Shown in pieces: positions 1 to 9,054 of a stretch of DNA of 64,000 nucleotides (position 1 is the first letter of the stretch; every line of letters begins with the position of its first letter). Source of the stretch: Planctomycetota bacterium (GTDB taxonomy: Bacteria > Planctomycetota > Phycisphaerae > UBA1845); assembly GCA_030616775.1 (NCBI GenBank), contig JAUWWQ010000016.1:1-64000 (forward strand), written 5' to 3'. The notes under the pieces are model-generated. The model made no database searches. It saw only the letters and a program-made list of their open reading frames with translations, and had not been told where the DNA came from. The translations under genes and the position numbers were made by a program.

Positions 1-291
1 GCTTGGATGGTTACGCGCCTGGCGCGGGTGGCAAGCGTTCCAATGGATTATGTTGGGCGCAAGCCTTCCACCGCCAGCCACCACCGCGAGATGTGGGTAA
101 TAGCAAGGCTTTAGCCCGCGCGGACGTCCGCGTCCCGGCGCGCCGGGAAAGCCTGCGGCTCAGATAGTCGCGAGACTTGCGAAACACGGCACTTCCGCGC
201 GATTCAATGCCTCAGCCAAACTCACGCTCGGGACTTCGGGCAATCGAAGAGCACTTGTTTCCGCCCGACATGAACGTCGCACAAGAGTGAA
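1..291. other. Leading intergenic region
   Basis: Mostly non-coding. Frame 1 on the plus strand is open from base 1 to a TAG at 112-114 (about 37 codons), which could be the tail of a gene cut by the window edge, but I recognise nothing in it and its stop lies inside a palindromic repeat. The rest is the repeat at 104-193 and roughly 100 bases before the pseudopilin start. Confidence 0.3.
104..193 (+). repeat. Palindromic element, degenerate copy of module 1
   Basis: The sequence carries GGCTTTAGCCCGCGCGG, a GC-rich centre, AAGCCTGCGGCTCAGATAG and then a right end reading ACTTGCGAAACACGGCACT. This matches the right half of the complete element at 22346-22475 (GCGGCTCAGATAGTAGC, then ACTTATGAAACACAGTACTA). 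The left terminal repeat is absent and the central part differs, so I read it as an old or recombined copy. Confidence 0.7.
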
Positions 292-1134
292 ATGAAAGAA
301 CAGGCAGTCCAACGTCGACATGCACCAGCGGCCGGAAGCACGCCTTGCAGTATCAGGCGAGGCTTTACGATTGTCGAGCTGATGGTCACGATTGCGATCA
401 TCGGTCTTTTAATCAGCATTGCGTTGCCGGTCTTATACAAGGCGCGGCAGAACGGTAAGCTCAGTGCCTGCCGGGCGCACCTGAGCCAGCTCGGCTTGGC
501 GATCATCGTCTACGCCGACCAGAACTATGAGCTGATTCCCCGAGGACCTGCGTGTGTTGGGCCATTTGACTTTGCCTGCGCCAACGTGGCCACTAATCAG
601 CTTTGGATCGGCGCCGAGAACGAACTTCACCCAAACGAGCCCAACGGGCTGGGCGTGCTGATCAAGAGCCACAACATTAACACGAAGATCTACTTCTGCC
701 CGGCGGACGACAGCAATAACCTGGAGGAAGAGCTGCCCAGAATCGGATCCGATCTTGACGCCTATGGTTCGTACACCTACCGCCAACTGGATCAACTACC
801 GGGTAGGAAACAAGGCAAGCTATCCAACCTTGGTGCGAATGTCGTTGACGACGTGCAGGTACCCGTCGAAGCTCTGGCACTGGACACCAATAGTCTTGGT
901 CCCGGACCTTTCCGGCATACCAACCACCGCGCGAAAAAGGTCAACGTGCTTTACCGGGACCGGTCGGTGCAGACGTTTCCCAACAAACTGGGAACCTTTT
1001 CAATCCCGCTGGAGACGTTCGAGTCACCGGGAAAGATATTCACCCGCCTGGACCAAATTCTCGTCAATGCCGACTACGGCTATCGCCACAATCCGGAGAG
1101 CGCTCCGCAAATCGAAGCCGAAGAGGACCCTTAG
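292..1134 (+). CDS. Type II secretion/DUF1559-like pseudopilin
   Basis: The 280-residue product has a prepilin N-terminal methylation signal at about residues 24-48: GFTIVELMVTIAIIGLL, with the cleavable Gly-Phe bond, the conserved Glu at mature position 5, and one hydrophobic helix. Such proteins are exported, cleaved by the prepilin peptidase and built into type II secretion or pilus-like fibres. Near residues 204-225 there is RHTNHRAKKVNVLYRDRSV, a loose match to the H-x9-DG-type motif (RH..G.N.LF.DGSV) common in the planctomycete DUF1559 pseudopilins. No secretion genes are adjacent, so it looks like one of the dispersed pseudopilins. A start at ATG 292 gives a 23-residue basic leader, acceptable for this family. 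Confidence 0.8.
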   Translation: MKEQAVQRRHAPAAGSTPCSIRRGFTIVELMVTIAIIGLLISIALPVLYKARQNGKLSACRAHLSQLGLAIIVYADQNYELIPRGPACVGPFDFACANVATNQLWIGAENELHPNEPNGLGVLIKSHNINTKIYFCPADDSNNLEEELPRIGSDLDAYGSYTYRQLDQLPGRKQGKLSNLGANVVDDVQVPVEALALDTNSLGPGPFRHTNHRAKKVNVLYRDRSVQTFPNKLGTFSIPLETFESPGKIFTRLDQILVNADYGYRHNPESAPQIEAEEDP

Positions 1135-1628
1135 GCTCAACAATACTACCTCGGCAACCACCAGCGCCGGTAAGGCGATTTGCCGGTTTATAAAAGACCT
1201 CGCGGTTGCAGGTGTCCTTCGGGCAGATAGTGGCTGGGCTTACCGCGGTTTCGTTCTTTCCCCCGGGTGCTGGCACGTTTCGCTCAACCACGTCAAATCG
1301 GCCGGCTGGTCTTGGGGCATGATCTACGCGCTTGCTGCCCGAGACTTTCGTTAATCTTCTTAACTAGATAAGTTTAGGCACCGACGCCGGCAGGGACTAC
1401 CCGCCATACAGCCCGGCGGCATATGTGTGCACTAAAGAAGCCCCGCTCCCCACCCACAGGCTTCTGCGAGGCTTCTTCCGTAGTATGAGTCCCGAGCAAT
1501 TCTCGAGACAAGGTCGAAGGACCTTCACCTATATTATGCGCCATAATCCTCCGAGACGCAAATCAAAAATGTCATCGCCGGCCTGGGACCGCTGTACCAG
1601 CCTTGCAGGTGGGGCGGCAATCGCCCCT
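1135..1628. other. Intergenic region without a recognised gene
   Basis: About 490 bases between the convergent pseudopilin and lipoprotein genes. Short open frames exist on both strands but none has a recognisable domain or a convincing ribosome binding site. The only structure noted is the hairpin at 1435-1477. Confidence 0.4.
1435..1477 (-). terminator. Candidate hairpin terminator between convergent genes
   Basis: AAGAAGCCCCGC pairs with GCGAGGCTTCTT with one mismatch around a loop of about 19 bases. On the minus strand the stem is followed by a short T-containing stretch, so it may end transcription of the lipoprotein gene; it lies about 150 bases past that stop codon. Confidence 0.4.
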
Positions 1629-2228
1629 CTACTCGGGGTCTGGAGCGTTCGGTTGCCCGGGAAGCTCCTGCGAATCGCCGTCGACACGCTCCTTGATCCA
1701 GGTGCGCATCTTTTTCGGCGCCCGGGCCAGCCGCCAGGTATCGTGCTCACGGACCAGCATAAGCACCACTTCACGGTTGGCCTCTCGCTGCCCGGCCCGG
1801 TGGGTCGGATCGAGCGAGACATTGGCAAGTATCACATAAACGGTTTCGTCTTCATCGCGGCCGCGCGTCGGGTCCGCTGAGAGCATGACCTTTTCCAGTG
1901 CACGGATTCTGATCTCTCGAGCGGCCTGCCAGCCTTGCTCATACTCGCCGCGCGGCAGCGGATCTTCGCGAGCGCTCCACAGGAGACGGAACACATCGTA
2001 ATCACCGCCTGCGCAGTCCATCATTGCACGCTTGACAAAAGCATTCACCGATACGTCTTCGGTCTGTAGCGCCGACGGAAAGACCAGCAGGTCGGCCGGC
2101 TTCTTCTGGACATTGCCGGCCGGGGCACCTTTTTGCACGACATCCTCATCGCGCCGGCATGCGGGGCCCAAGCAAAGCAAAGTAATGCAGGTACATGAAC
2201 AGAGCGTCAACTGGGCCGGTCTCGACAT
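1629..2228 (-). CDS. Putative lipoprotein of unknown function
   Basis: The frame continues upstream to a GTG at 2255, but the ATG at 2228 (MSRPAQLTLC...) gives a compact lipoprotein-type leader: short N-region, hydrophobic stretch ending LCLGPAC, then Cys followed by charged residues. The mature part (about 175 residues) has a segment with the feel of a small alpha+beta domain (VYVILANVSLDPTHRAG, REVVLMLVREHDTWRLARAP), reminiscent of periplasmic NTF2-like or DUF-type domains in which a Trp-Lys/Arg strand closes the fold. I do not recognise the family. It would sit in the membrane facing the periplasm. No operon partners: the cupin gene lies about 200 bases upstream on the same strand. Confidence 0.6.
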   Translation of the reverse strand: MSRPAQLTLCSCTCITLLCLGPACRRDEDVVQKGAPAGNVQKKPADLLVFPSALQTEDVSVNAFVKRAMMDCAGGDYDVFRLLWSAREDPLPRGEYEQGWQAAREIRIRALEKVMLSADPTRGRDEDETVYVILANVSLDPTHRAGQREANREVVLMLVREHDTWRLARAPKKMRTWIKERVDGDSQELPGQPNAPDPE

Positions 2229-2426
2229 GGTATGTGTCGTCCCGATGAAAATCACGCGTCAAGATGCTACCGGCCCATCGCTTCTGCGCCAATACATGTG
2301 TGTGCGCTTCCCGTCAGGCCGCTTGGCCGGATCGGTGCAGCCGCAACCATCCGCGTCAACCTCCGGTCTTCTCGGTATTAGTCAAGCCACTCCGCGCCCC
2401 TACCTTCGGTGAACGAGACCTTCCCG

Positions 2427-2735
2427 CTAGACATCTTCGACCAGAATCAGTCGCACGGTGTCGGTAAGCACCTTGACCATGTGCTTCCCTGCGTCCCCCG
2501 GGGGAATGAACACACCATCCCCTTGGGTAAACTTCGTGGTTTGATCGGCGAACGTGAGTTCGAGCTCTCCCTCGAGGACATATCCGATATGCCCTTTAGT
2601 GCACCAATCGGGCTCGACGAAGTCGTGGGAGAACTCGACCAGTCGAAGCTGCCGCCCGCCTTCTGCGAAGGTCTTGGCTCGAGCGTTGGGAATCGACGAC
2701 TTCCAGGGAATCGTCTCGAAATCGACCCTGTTCAT
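2427..2735 (-). CDS. Small cupin-domain protein
   Basis: A 102-residue single-domain cupin. GHIGYVLEGELELTF corresponds to the first cupin motif and GDGVFIPPGDAGKHMV to the second, with the terminal His present; this is the beta-barrel fold that often binds a metal through His/Glu. The ATG at 2735 is preferred over the one at 2759 because GGTGGAGAAAG lies just before it. Substrate is not predictable from sequence. It stands alone downstream of ychF on the same strand, about 100 bases away. Confidence 0.75.
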   Translation of the reverse strand: MNRVDFETIPWKSSIPNARAKTFAEGGRQLRLVEFSHDFVEPDWCTKGHIGYVLEGELELTFADQTTKFTQGDGVFIPPGDAGKHMVKVLTDTVRLILVEDV

Positions 2736-2832
2736 ATCTTTCTCCACCCGATGGGCCATGCGGAACTCATGATTGTGTACCGCTTACATCAGTAATCGGC
2801 TTTGCTCTTGGCGCTGGCACGCTTACTACGGG

Positions 2833-3897
2833 TTACGTGCTCGCCAGGATCTGAAGCAGGTCACCGTCTTCCACTACGTAGTTCTTACCTTCTTTCCGCA
2901 CCCGGCCGGCCGCCTTGGCACCTTTCATGTCCTTATGAGCCATGAGGTCCTGATACGACACCGTCTCCGCCCGAATGAACCCGCGGGCCAGGTCGGTATG
3001 GACCTTGGCGGCCGCCTCCACCGCGGTGCTACCTTTGGGAATCGTCCAAGCCCGGGCTTCCTCGGCGTTCATCGTGAAAAAGCAGATCACACCGCCGGCA
3101 CGGTAGCACGTGTGGATCAGCCGATCTCCAGCCGGCGCTTTCAGACCCAGATCCGCCAGAAAAGCCGGGCGATCCTGCGGATCGAGCATGGCGATCTCCG
3201 CCTCCATCGACGCGCAGAGGCTGATCGTCTCTTGTACGTGCGGAATATCCCAGCTTTCTGTGGCGGCTGCCCGATCATCGGACACATTGCGCACGCCAAC
3301 CAACGGCTTCTCGGTCAGGAAGGCGAAACTCGAAACCTGTCGATGTTCGTCGTCCGCGGTGATCACGGACGAGAGCGGTGCCTCGGATTCCAACGCTTCG
3401 CGGCAACGCGTCAGCAAAGCCAGTTCGCGTTTCTCAACGTCATGTGTCTTGGTCGGTTTCTTGAGAGCCTTCTCAATCCGCTCGATACGTGTCGTGACGG
3501 CATCTAGATCGGCGAAGATCATCTCTTCCCGTACAGCCTCGAAATCGGCGTTGGCATCGACGCGATCCTTGTAGGCCGGTACGGCCGGGTTCTCAAAGTC
3601 CCGCACCACAACCACGAGCAAATCCGCCTGACGTACCACCGGCAACAGTCGCCGCCACTCTTCCTGCCCTTTGGCGTCATCCAGTAAGCAGCCGGGCACG
3701 TCGACGAATTCGATGGTCGCCTCGGTGACTTTCTTGGGTCTGCCGAGTTCGGCGATATGAGCCAGCCGAGGATCGGGTACGTGCACCGTCTTGGAGTGCG
3801 CCTCCGGTGGCGCATAAGGATCGATGACAACGCCGGTAACTGCCGAAAACAGGGCTGACTTACCGGATTTGGGTAAGCCTATGATCGCAGCTTCCAT
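2833..3897 (-). CDS. ychF: YchF/Ola1-family ATP/GTP-binding protein
   Basis: 354 residues, near the usual 360. The N-terminus reads AAIIGLPKSGKSALFSAVTG, the P-loop of the Obg-related YchF family, followed by switch region FVDVPG. The central coiled-coil segment holds many Glu/Lys (RIERIEKALKKPTKTHDVEKRE), and the C-terminal TGS-like domain includes FFTMNAEEARAWTIPKGSTA and ends DLMAHKDMKGAKAAGRVRKE...YVVEDGDLL, all hallmarks of the family. YchF proteins bind ribosomes and hydrolyse ATP rather than GTP in studied cases. The G4 region does not show a clean NKxD, as expected. The gene precedes nothing obviously related; greA-fusion lies 80 bases upstream on the same strand. Confidence 0.95.
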   Translation of the reverse strand: MEAAIIGLPKSGKSALFSAVTGVVIDPYAPPEAHSKTVHVPDPRLAHIAELGRPKKVTEATIEFVDVPGCLLDDAKGQEEWRRLLPVVRQADLLVVVVRDFENPAVPAYKDRVDANADFEAVREEMIFADLDAVTTRIERIEKALKKPTKTHDVEKRELALLTRCREALESEAPLSSVITADDEHRQVSSFAFLTEKPLVGVRNVSDDRAAATESWDIPHVQETISLCASMEAEIAMLDPQDRPAFLADLGLKAPAGDRLIHTCYRAGGVICFFTMNAEEARAWTIPKGSTAVEAAAKVHTDLARGFIRAETVSYQDLMAHKDMKGAKAAGRVRKEGKNYVVEDGDLLQILAST

Positions 3898-3977
3898 AAT
3901 ATTGCTCTCTTACTGCGCAGACAGTAGCCTTTCGTAACGCCGTCCAAATCCCAAAGCCCGCCCGAGATACCGTAGCA

Positions 3978-6185
3978 TTACTCATCCACAGCCAGGGCAT
4001 TGTCCAAAGCGACGATCTCATAGCAACCTACCGCGCCGGTGTGGTCGAACTCCACAACATCGCCGACGCGTTTGCCCAACACCTTCTGAGCCAACGGAGC
4101 CTGGTAGTTGAACCAGGCCTTGTCCGGGTCCGCCTCCCACGGGCCCAGGAACGACACCTCATACGGCTCCCCGTCCGTGGTACGCCTGAAGATCACCTTC
4201 GTCCCAATACCCACATGGTCCGTCGGCACGTCGGCTGGGGAGAATACTCGCGCCGCCGCCACTTCGGCGTTCATCTGAGCGAGCCGAGCCCGAAGCAGAT
4301 CACGTTCCTCCAACGCGAACTTGTATTCGGCGTTTTCGCTGAGATCACCATGGCTGGCCGCCCGCCCGATCGCCTCGGCGTTTTCCTTCATCTTGACGTT
4401 GACATGATGGTCAATCTCGTCCTGCTTCCGGGCCAACCCGGCTTCGGTGACGTAGAGCACGTCGTCAAGGGCCCACGGCTGAATCCTCTTCCCCTTTTCA
4501 GCCGGTGGGAAGCGGCGGTTCAGACGGCTGAGCAAGTCCGCCTGTACTACTCGTCCGAGGTTGTCGAGGAGTCTGACCTGGTTGCGCAACGCACTGCCCA
4601 TGCCCGCCTCCAGGGTTTCAAGGCACCGGTCGAACGTTTCGTACTTGCGAGCCGAGAGAACCGCCCGGGCGCGGGAACCCAACTTCCGCGCCGTCTCACG
4701 CGGCACACTGTCGCTCCGGCGACACTCGTCCAACGCGCGAAGAATGCGCGACAAAAGCGTCACCGGCGCCGGGGCGGGAATGTGCCGTTCTTGCGAAGGG
4801 CCGCCCCACAACCACAGCAGGGCCTCGAAATGCTCGAGCGGCGAAGCCATGATCTCCTGCACGATTGGCTCAAAGTCAGCCAATCCACGACCGGCTTCGA
4901 TCAGCCGCCTTGCTGCTCGATCGCAGACCGCCGATGGAAAGGTGGGTAACAACGCCGCCAGGTGATCCTGCCAGTCGTCCGGCCGGGCCTGAATCAAGAT
5001 GCCGCACGCACGTTCGAGCAGTTCTTCGCCCTCGATCTGCCCGAAGACCGCGCTTAAGTCGGTCGCGATGCTGAATAGATCGGTCACTTCTTTGGGCATG
5101 GTTTCGATGCCGGCGGCCTGCCCGATACGGCATGCGATCACCCAAAACAGGCCAGCCTGGACCGCGCCCTCTTCGGTGAGTCGTTTGGCCCGTTCGACAA
5201 AACTGACAAAGCACTGTCGCAGCGCGGGCTCGGAAGGTTGTTGTCCACGGGCCTTGCATTCTCGAAGGTACTTATTCACCAGCTCGAGCTGTCCCAGCGG
5301 ATCGTACAGGCTTTCAAACGTCTCCAGCACTTCCTCTTCCAGCGCAGCCGGTGTCTCAACATACGTCAGCTCATACGGCGACCGTCCCTTGATCTTGACA
5401 TTCGGACACTTCCGCAGTGCCGTCCGGGCACGTGTCCACCATTTCGACCAGTCGGACTCGAACAGCAACCCCGGCACTAGGATGGTTTCCAGTTTGTCGC
5501 TGTCGATGTGATCGTCGTACTGCCTGCAGATGTCGATAACGATCGGCACCGGGTCGTCCCAAAGTCGCTTGCCAAGTTGATCGGGAGAAAAGTGCCGGGC
5601 CACCCTGAACTCCGTCGATGCAGCCGGCTGGTAGCGGTCCGCGAGATGAACAGCTCCGAGCGCCTCAGTACCGTCGCGCCCCGTTATGGTGTACTTCCAA
5701 CAGGACGCATCGATCTTGTCCACCCGGGCGGCCTCGTCCTCGTGGCGGGCTACAAGGAAGTCGCCTTCCTTAAGCGCTAAACAGACCTCGAGGGTCCTTA
5801 GAGCACGTCTTACAGGCCGACCTCCACCAAGGCCGGATTCGGCGAGCAGCCCATCGAGTCCTTCACGATCGCCATAAGCAGATTGGTAAAGTCCCACGAT
5901 CTGAACCCGGAGCTCTTCACTCTCCCCAACGGCAAGCAGAAACGGACCCGCTACGGTCAATACCTCTTCCGGCGTATAACGGGCAGCCAGCATCTCAACG
6001 GCCGTCCAGGCAAGCTCTTCCGCTTTAGAGGTCTCGCCCACCCGGCACAGCTCAGCCAGTACGCTCTGATAGACCGCAAGACGCGCCAGCGGAGTGTCCG
6101 GGGCCTCGACAAGGCGCATCCACTCTTCTTCAACCGTGGAGATGTTGCCGCTGGCAATCAGTTGGGCCAGGGATTCCGGCTTCAT
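3978..6185 (-). CDS. greA: GreA/GreB transcription elongation factor fused to a large N-terminal helical region
   Basis: The last 157 residues (from about 579; bases 4451 to 3978) are a full-length GreA: an antiparallel coiled coil with the tip motif HGDLSENAEYKFALEERD, whose acidic residues reach into the RNA polymerase secondary channel to stimulate transcript cleavage, followed by the FKBP-like domain (GIGTKVIFRRTTDGEPYEVSF ... VLGKRVGDVVEF). Ahead of it are about 578 residues with no domain I recognise, rich in Leu/Ala/Glu helices and looking like a helical repeat array. Ordinary GreA is about 158 residues. The start at 6185 (MKPESLAQLIASGN) is the first ATG after the upstream stop; nearby sequence reads AAGGAGAGTC, a good ribosome binding site. 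No frameshift is visible, so the fusion is genuine in this sequence. Confidence 0.85.
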   Translation of the reverse strand: MKPESLAQLIASGNISTVEEEWMRLVEAPDTPLARLAVYQSVLAELCRVGETSKAEELAWTAVEMLAARYTPEEVLTVAGPFLLAVGESEELRVQIVGLYQSAYGDREGLDGLLAESGLGGGRPVRRALRTLEVCLALKEGDFLVARHEDEAARVDKIDASCWKYTITGRDGTEALGAVHLADRYQPAASTEFRVARHFSPDQLGKRLWDDPVPIVIDICRQYDDHIDSDKLETILVPGLLFESDWSKWWTRARTALRKCPNVKIKGRSPYELTYVETPAALEEEVLETFESLYDPLGQLELVNKYLRECKARGQQPSEPALRQCFVSFVERAKRLTEEGAVQAGLFWVIACRIGQAAGIETMPKEVTDLFSIATDLSAVFGQIEGEELLERACGILIQARPDDWQDHLAALLPTFPSAVCDRAARRLIEAGRGLADFEPIVQEIMASPLEHFEALLWLWGGPSQERHIPAPAPVTLLSRILRALDECRRSDSVPRETARKLGSRARAVLSARKYETFDRCLETLEAGMGSALRNQVRLLDNLGRVVQADLLSRLNRRFPPAEKGKRIQPWALDDVLYVTEAGLARKQDEIDHHVNVKMKENAEAIGRAASHGDLSENAEYKFALEERDLLRARLAQMNAEVAAARVFSPADVPTDHVGIGTKVIFRRTTDGEPYEVSFLGPWEADPDKAWFNYQAPLAQKVLGKRVGDVVEFDHTGAVGCYEIVALDNALAVDE

Positions 6186-6289
6186 GGAACGGTCACACTG
6201 ATCGGGACTCTCCTTAGGATCAATGCCTTAGTATGGCAACTTCGGAGATGTTTGTCGAGGTGCGCAGTTTACAGGTGGTGAGGCGGGGA

Positions 6290-7480
6290 TTATGCGACCG
6301 TATGCCCCAGCGAAGCGGGTTCCCTGACATGATCTGGCGGAGCGAAAGACTGGTCGGTCTCCCCAAGCACCCGTTCGTATACCGCCCGCATCTGCGAGGC
6401 TGTCGCCTTCCAACTGAACGTCCGAGCACGCTGCCGACCACGGTGCACATACTTGGCCCGGAGGTCCGGATTGGCAATCAGCATCCGCATGGCGCCGGAT
6501 ATCTCATCGGCGTTCTCGGGATCCACCAACAGGCCGGCATCGCCCACAACCTCGGGCAAGGCCGCTCTCGCGGCTGCGACCACAGGGCAGCCGTGGGCCA
6601 TGGCTTCGAGCACCGGCAAGCCAAAGCCCTCATCACGCGAGAGCATCAGCAGCAATTGCGCCGACCCATATTGCCGCTCCAGCTCTTGGTCATTGATGTC
6701 CCCGAGAAAACGCACCGGTGCATCGCCGGGAAGATTTCGGTATGCCGTAGCCGCGGCACCCCGGAGTGATCCAACGAAACCCGTCAACCGAAGCTCCAAT
6801 GCGCGGTCGTATCGCTCCCAATAGCGCCGCATCGCGGCAAACACGGCGGCTATGTTCTTCCGGGCTTCGTAACCGCCGACGTAGAGCACGTACGGCGGAC
6901 CAGGAGGATCGGGTTCAACCGTTCGACTGTCTGGTACAACTACACCGTTCGGAACGGTCAGCACGCGCCGCGGATTCAGGTATAATATGTCAAGAGCCTG
7001 ACGCTTGATGTGTTCACTAACGGTAGTGACGTAGGACGCTCGTCTTGCCGATGCACGGACCGCATAGCGGTAACATGACCGCTGCCTGACCGTAGCGAAG
7101 TGCTCTTTGGGGTTCTTCCACGGAATCAGGTCATGGATGGTCAAGACACTGGGAACGGGGCACAGCGCCGGAACACCGGAATTCCACGTTGAGTGGAATA
7201 CATCGGCACCGGCGCGGCGAATGATACGCGGCAGCACTGTCTCCTCCCACAAGGCCCTGCGACAGGGCGTCCGATGGGTGCGTCGGAAGCTCGATGTGAC
7301 GATCTCGATGTCCTTCCGCCCGGTCCACGGTGAATACACCTCGCACCCGCACAAGGCGATAACCTTGATTCCATCCTGTTCAACCAGCGCATCCACCAGT
7401 CGGGTAACGACACGGCCCACACCGGAAAACCGTCCGATGAGCATCCGTGCGTCGACCATTACACGAATAGGAGACTGCAT
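6290..7480 (-). CDS. Glycosyltransferase family 4 (GT-B)
   Basis: 396 residues starting MQSPIRVMVDARML...GVGRVV, with the Gly-rich donor fold start, the VGGYEARKNIAAVF motif of the second Rossmann domain and DEGFGLPVLEAMAHGCPVVAA, which contains the E-x7-E catalytic/donor-binding motif of retaining GT4 enzymes. An in-frame extension to 7684 exists, but the ATG at 7480 shares its A with the TGA of the upstream methyltransferase (TGATG), so the two are translationally coupled. It is the last gene of the polysaccharide operon and would act on the cytoplasmic side, adding a sugar to the growing chain. Donor sugar unknown. Confidence 0.88.
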   Translation of the reverse strand: MQSPIRVMVDARMLIGRFSGVGRVVTRLVDALVEQDGIKVIALCGCEVYSPWTGRKDIEIVTSSFRRTHRTPCRRALWEETVLPRIIRRAGADVFHSTWNSGVPALCPVPSVLTIHDLIPWKNPKEHFATVRQRSCYRYAVRASARRASYVTTVSEHIKRQALDILYLNPRRVLTVPNGVVVPDSRTVEPDPPGPPYVLYVGGYEARKNIAAVFAAMRRYWERYDRALELRLTGFVGSLRGAAATAYRNLPGDAPVRFLGDINDQELERQYGSAQLLLMLSRDEGFGLPVLEAMAHGCPVVAAARAALPEVVGDAGLLVDPENADEISGAMRMLIANPDLRAKYVHRGRQRARTFSWKATASQMRAVYERVLGETDQSFAPPDHVREPASLGHTVA

Positions 7481-8205
7481 CAGCACATTGGTCTCCGCGC
7501 GGCACAACAAAGCGTCTGCCCTCGCCAACGCCACGGCGGCAGCGTCGACAACCACCGCAACCGGCGCGTTACAAGCCGGCGCAAACGCCACCCCGCCGGG
7601 ATTCCCCGGTAACCACGAAACCAGGGCAAGCCGATGGTTCGCAGGTCGTTGATCGCAAAGCCCGCGTCCGTCAGGACGGCGCAAAGGTCACGGGGGTCGA
7701 ACAGGCGCACGTGTGTCTTGTCATCGTAGACCGCGGGGTCGCAAAAAGCCGGATTGGGCGTTAACAACAACAGCTTTCCACCGGGCCGTAACACCCTCCA
7801 CCACTCCCGGCATGCTTGCTTATACGCGGGGATGTGCTCTACAACGTGTTGCGCGGTGATGGCGTCCAGTTGGTCGTCAGAAAACGGCAATGACGCAGCG
7901 TCGGCACACAATAGTGGAACCGAGGGGAACCGGGCACTGGTGTGCGTAAGCCCCTCCGCACAATAATCAACGCCCAAAGCACGATCTATCCCGATGACTG
8001 GAAACAGAGATCCGTTTCCGCAGCCAATGTCTGCGACCAGGCCTGATTTTGGGGGAAGGTGAAAGCGGACCCAATCCGCCTCCATCTCAAACTCTATACC
8101 ATGCCCCCGACGATGAAAGTGCCTGTCACCCAAGCCGCTTCCAATGTCCGATGGCCGGTTCAATTCCAGTTCTGGGCAAGCTTTCGTGCTCAGTGTCCCA
8201 CTCAT
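7480..8205 (-). CDS. Class I SAM-dependent methyltransferase
   Basis: About 241 residues with a type-11 methyltransferase core: LVADIGCGNGSLFPVIG (SAM-binding motif I), ALGVDYCAEGL (acidic residue after beta 2), DAITAQHVVEHI and WRVLRPGGKLLLLTPNP (motif post III). An ATG at 8217 is possible, but the ATG at 8205 overlaps the previous stop as ATGA, fitting the coupling seen across this operon. Within a glycan cluster it probably O-methylates a sugar or the end of the chain; this is inference from context. The next gene starts on its stop codon. Confidence 0.85.
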   Translation of the reverse strand: MSGTLSTKACPELELNRPSDIGSGLGDRHFHRRGHGIEFEMEADWVRFHLPPKSGLVADIGCGNGSLFPVIGIDRALGVDYCAEGLTHTSARFPSVPLLCADAASLPFSDDQLDAITAQHVVEHIPAYKQACREWWRVLRPGGKLLLLTPNPAFCDPAVYDDKTHVRLFDPRDLCAVLTDAGFAINDLRTIGLPWFRGYRGIPAGWRLRRLVTRRLRWLSTLPPWRWRGQTLCCAARRPMC

Positions 8206-8996
8206 GGCGAGCGCCATGCAAACAGCAGTAAAACCAGACCCATCGTTCCATCCATAAACGACCTGCGATCCACCCAGTCAGGTCCCCAACCAAGCAGGTT
8301 CCTTCCCAACTGGTCGCCTACGGACTGCCAGAACCCCATGCAGCTCCCCTCGATTCGCTTGAAGCCGACGCGTCTGGCCCGCTCCATGAGTTCCCGTTTG
8401 CTGTACGGGAGTTCCAAGCCGTAAGGCCACCTACCCCGCAGTTCCAGATAGAGCTTCCAGACGCGGTATGGAATGCACCGCGCGTTGGGGACGCTGATGA
8501 TCGCCATCCCCTTGGGTGCAAGAACCTCGTAGTGAGCCTGCACAGCTCGCGTGCGGTCATTATCTTTGAAATGCTCAATAACACCCGAGGAAAGGGCGAC
8601 GTCGAATCGGCCGCGAAAGGACTGAAGTGTCGTTAGTATGTCATCACGTTGGTAGCCGGCCTCCAGCCCCAGACGATCGAAGCGATGCCGCGCCTGCCCC
8701 AGCGCTTTGTCGCTGGAATCGAGCAAGGTCACCTTCGCACCGCTTTTGGCCAGAAGGGCGGAGAGATCCCCGCGCCCGCTCCCCAGCTCGATGGTCTTCA
8801 GTCCTTTGATGGATCCAAAAGTAATCTCGAGCTTGTTGACGATCGACACCCAGCGCGGTGAGCGTCGCTCGCGTGCCAGGAGTGAGTCATCTTTGGTGTC
8901 GGACGGAGTGTGGCGCCACAACCGGTCCCAGACAACCGGGCGCGCCGCAGGCGAAGACAGTGTTGATGCCTCTACGCTGTACGGGCCGCAGCACAT
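8202..8996 (-). CDS. Class I SAM-dependent methyltransferase
   Basis: Core motifs are TIELGSGRGDLSALLAKSGAKVTLLDSS (motif I and the acidic motif II residue) and FDVALSSGVIEHF, EVLAPKGMAIISVPN. The C-terminus has a hydrophobic tail (TMGLVLLLFAW) that could touch the membrane. The frame is open far upstream into the preceding glycosyltransferase gene, so the start is uncertain: ATG 8996 gives 264 residues, while GTG codons at 9050 and 9044 lie just after the upstream TAA at 9055-9057. The stop overlaps the next methyltransferase start (ATGA). Two consecutive methyltransferases in an ABC-type glycan operon suggest a methylated repeat or methylated chain terminus. Confidence 0.8.
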   Translation of the reverse strand: MCCGPYSVEASTLSSPAARPVVWDRLWRHTPSDTKDDSLLARERRSPRWVSIVNKLEITFGSIKGLKTIELGSGRGDLSALLAKSGAKVTLLDSSDKALGQARHRFDRLGLEAGYQRDDILTTLQSFRGRFDVALSSGVIEHFKDNDRTRAVQAHYEVLAPKGMAIISVPNARCIPYRVWKLYLELRGRWPYGLELPYSKRELMERARRVGFKRIEGSCMGFWQSVGDQLGRNLLGWGPDWVDRRSFMDGTMGLVLLLFAWRSP

Positions 8997-9054
8997 AAGC
9001 GGGTGTTCCGTGTTCCATTGGGTGGCGGCTGACTCGCAAACCACCGGCACCCGC

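Noticed and set aside
4041-4949. 302-codon open frame on the plus strand
   Set aside because: It is antisense to the GreA-fusion gene; the product is Arg/His/Leu rich without motifs, as expected from high-GC shadow frames.
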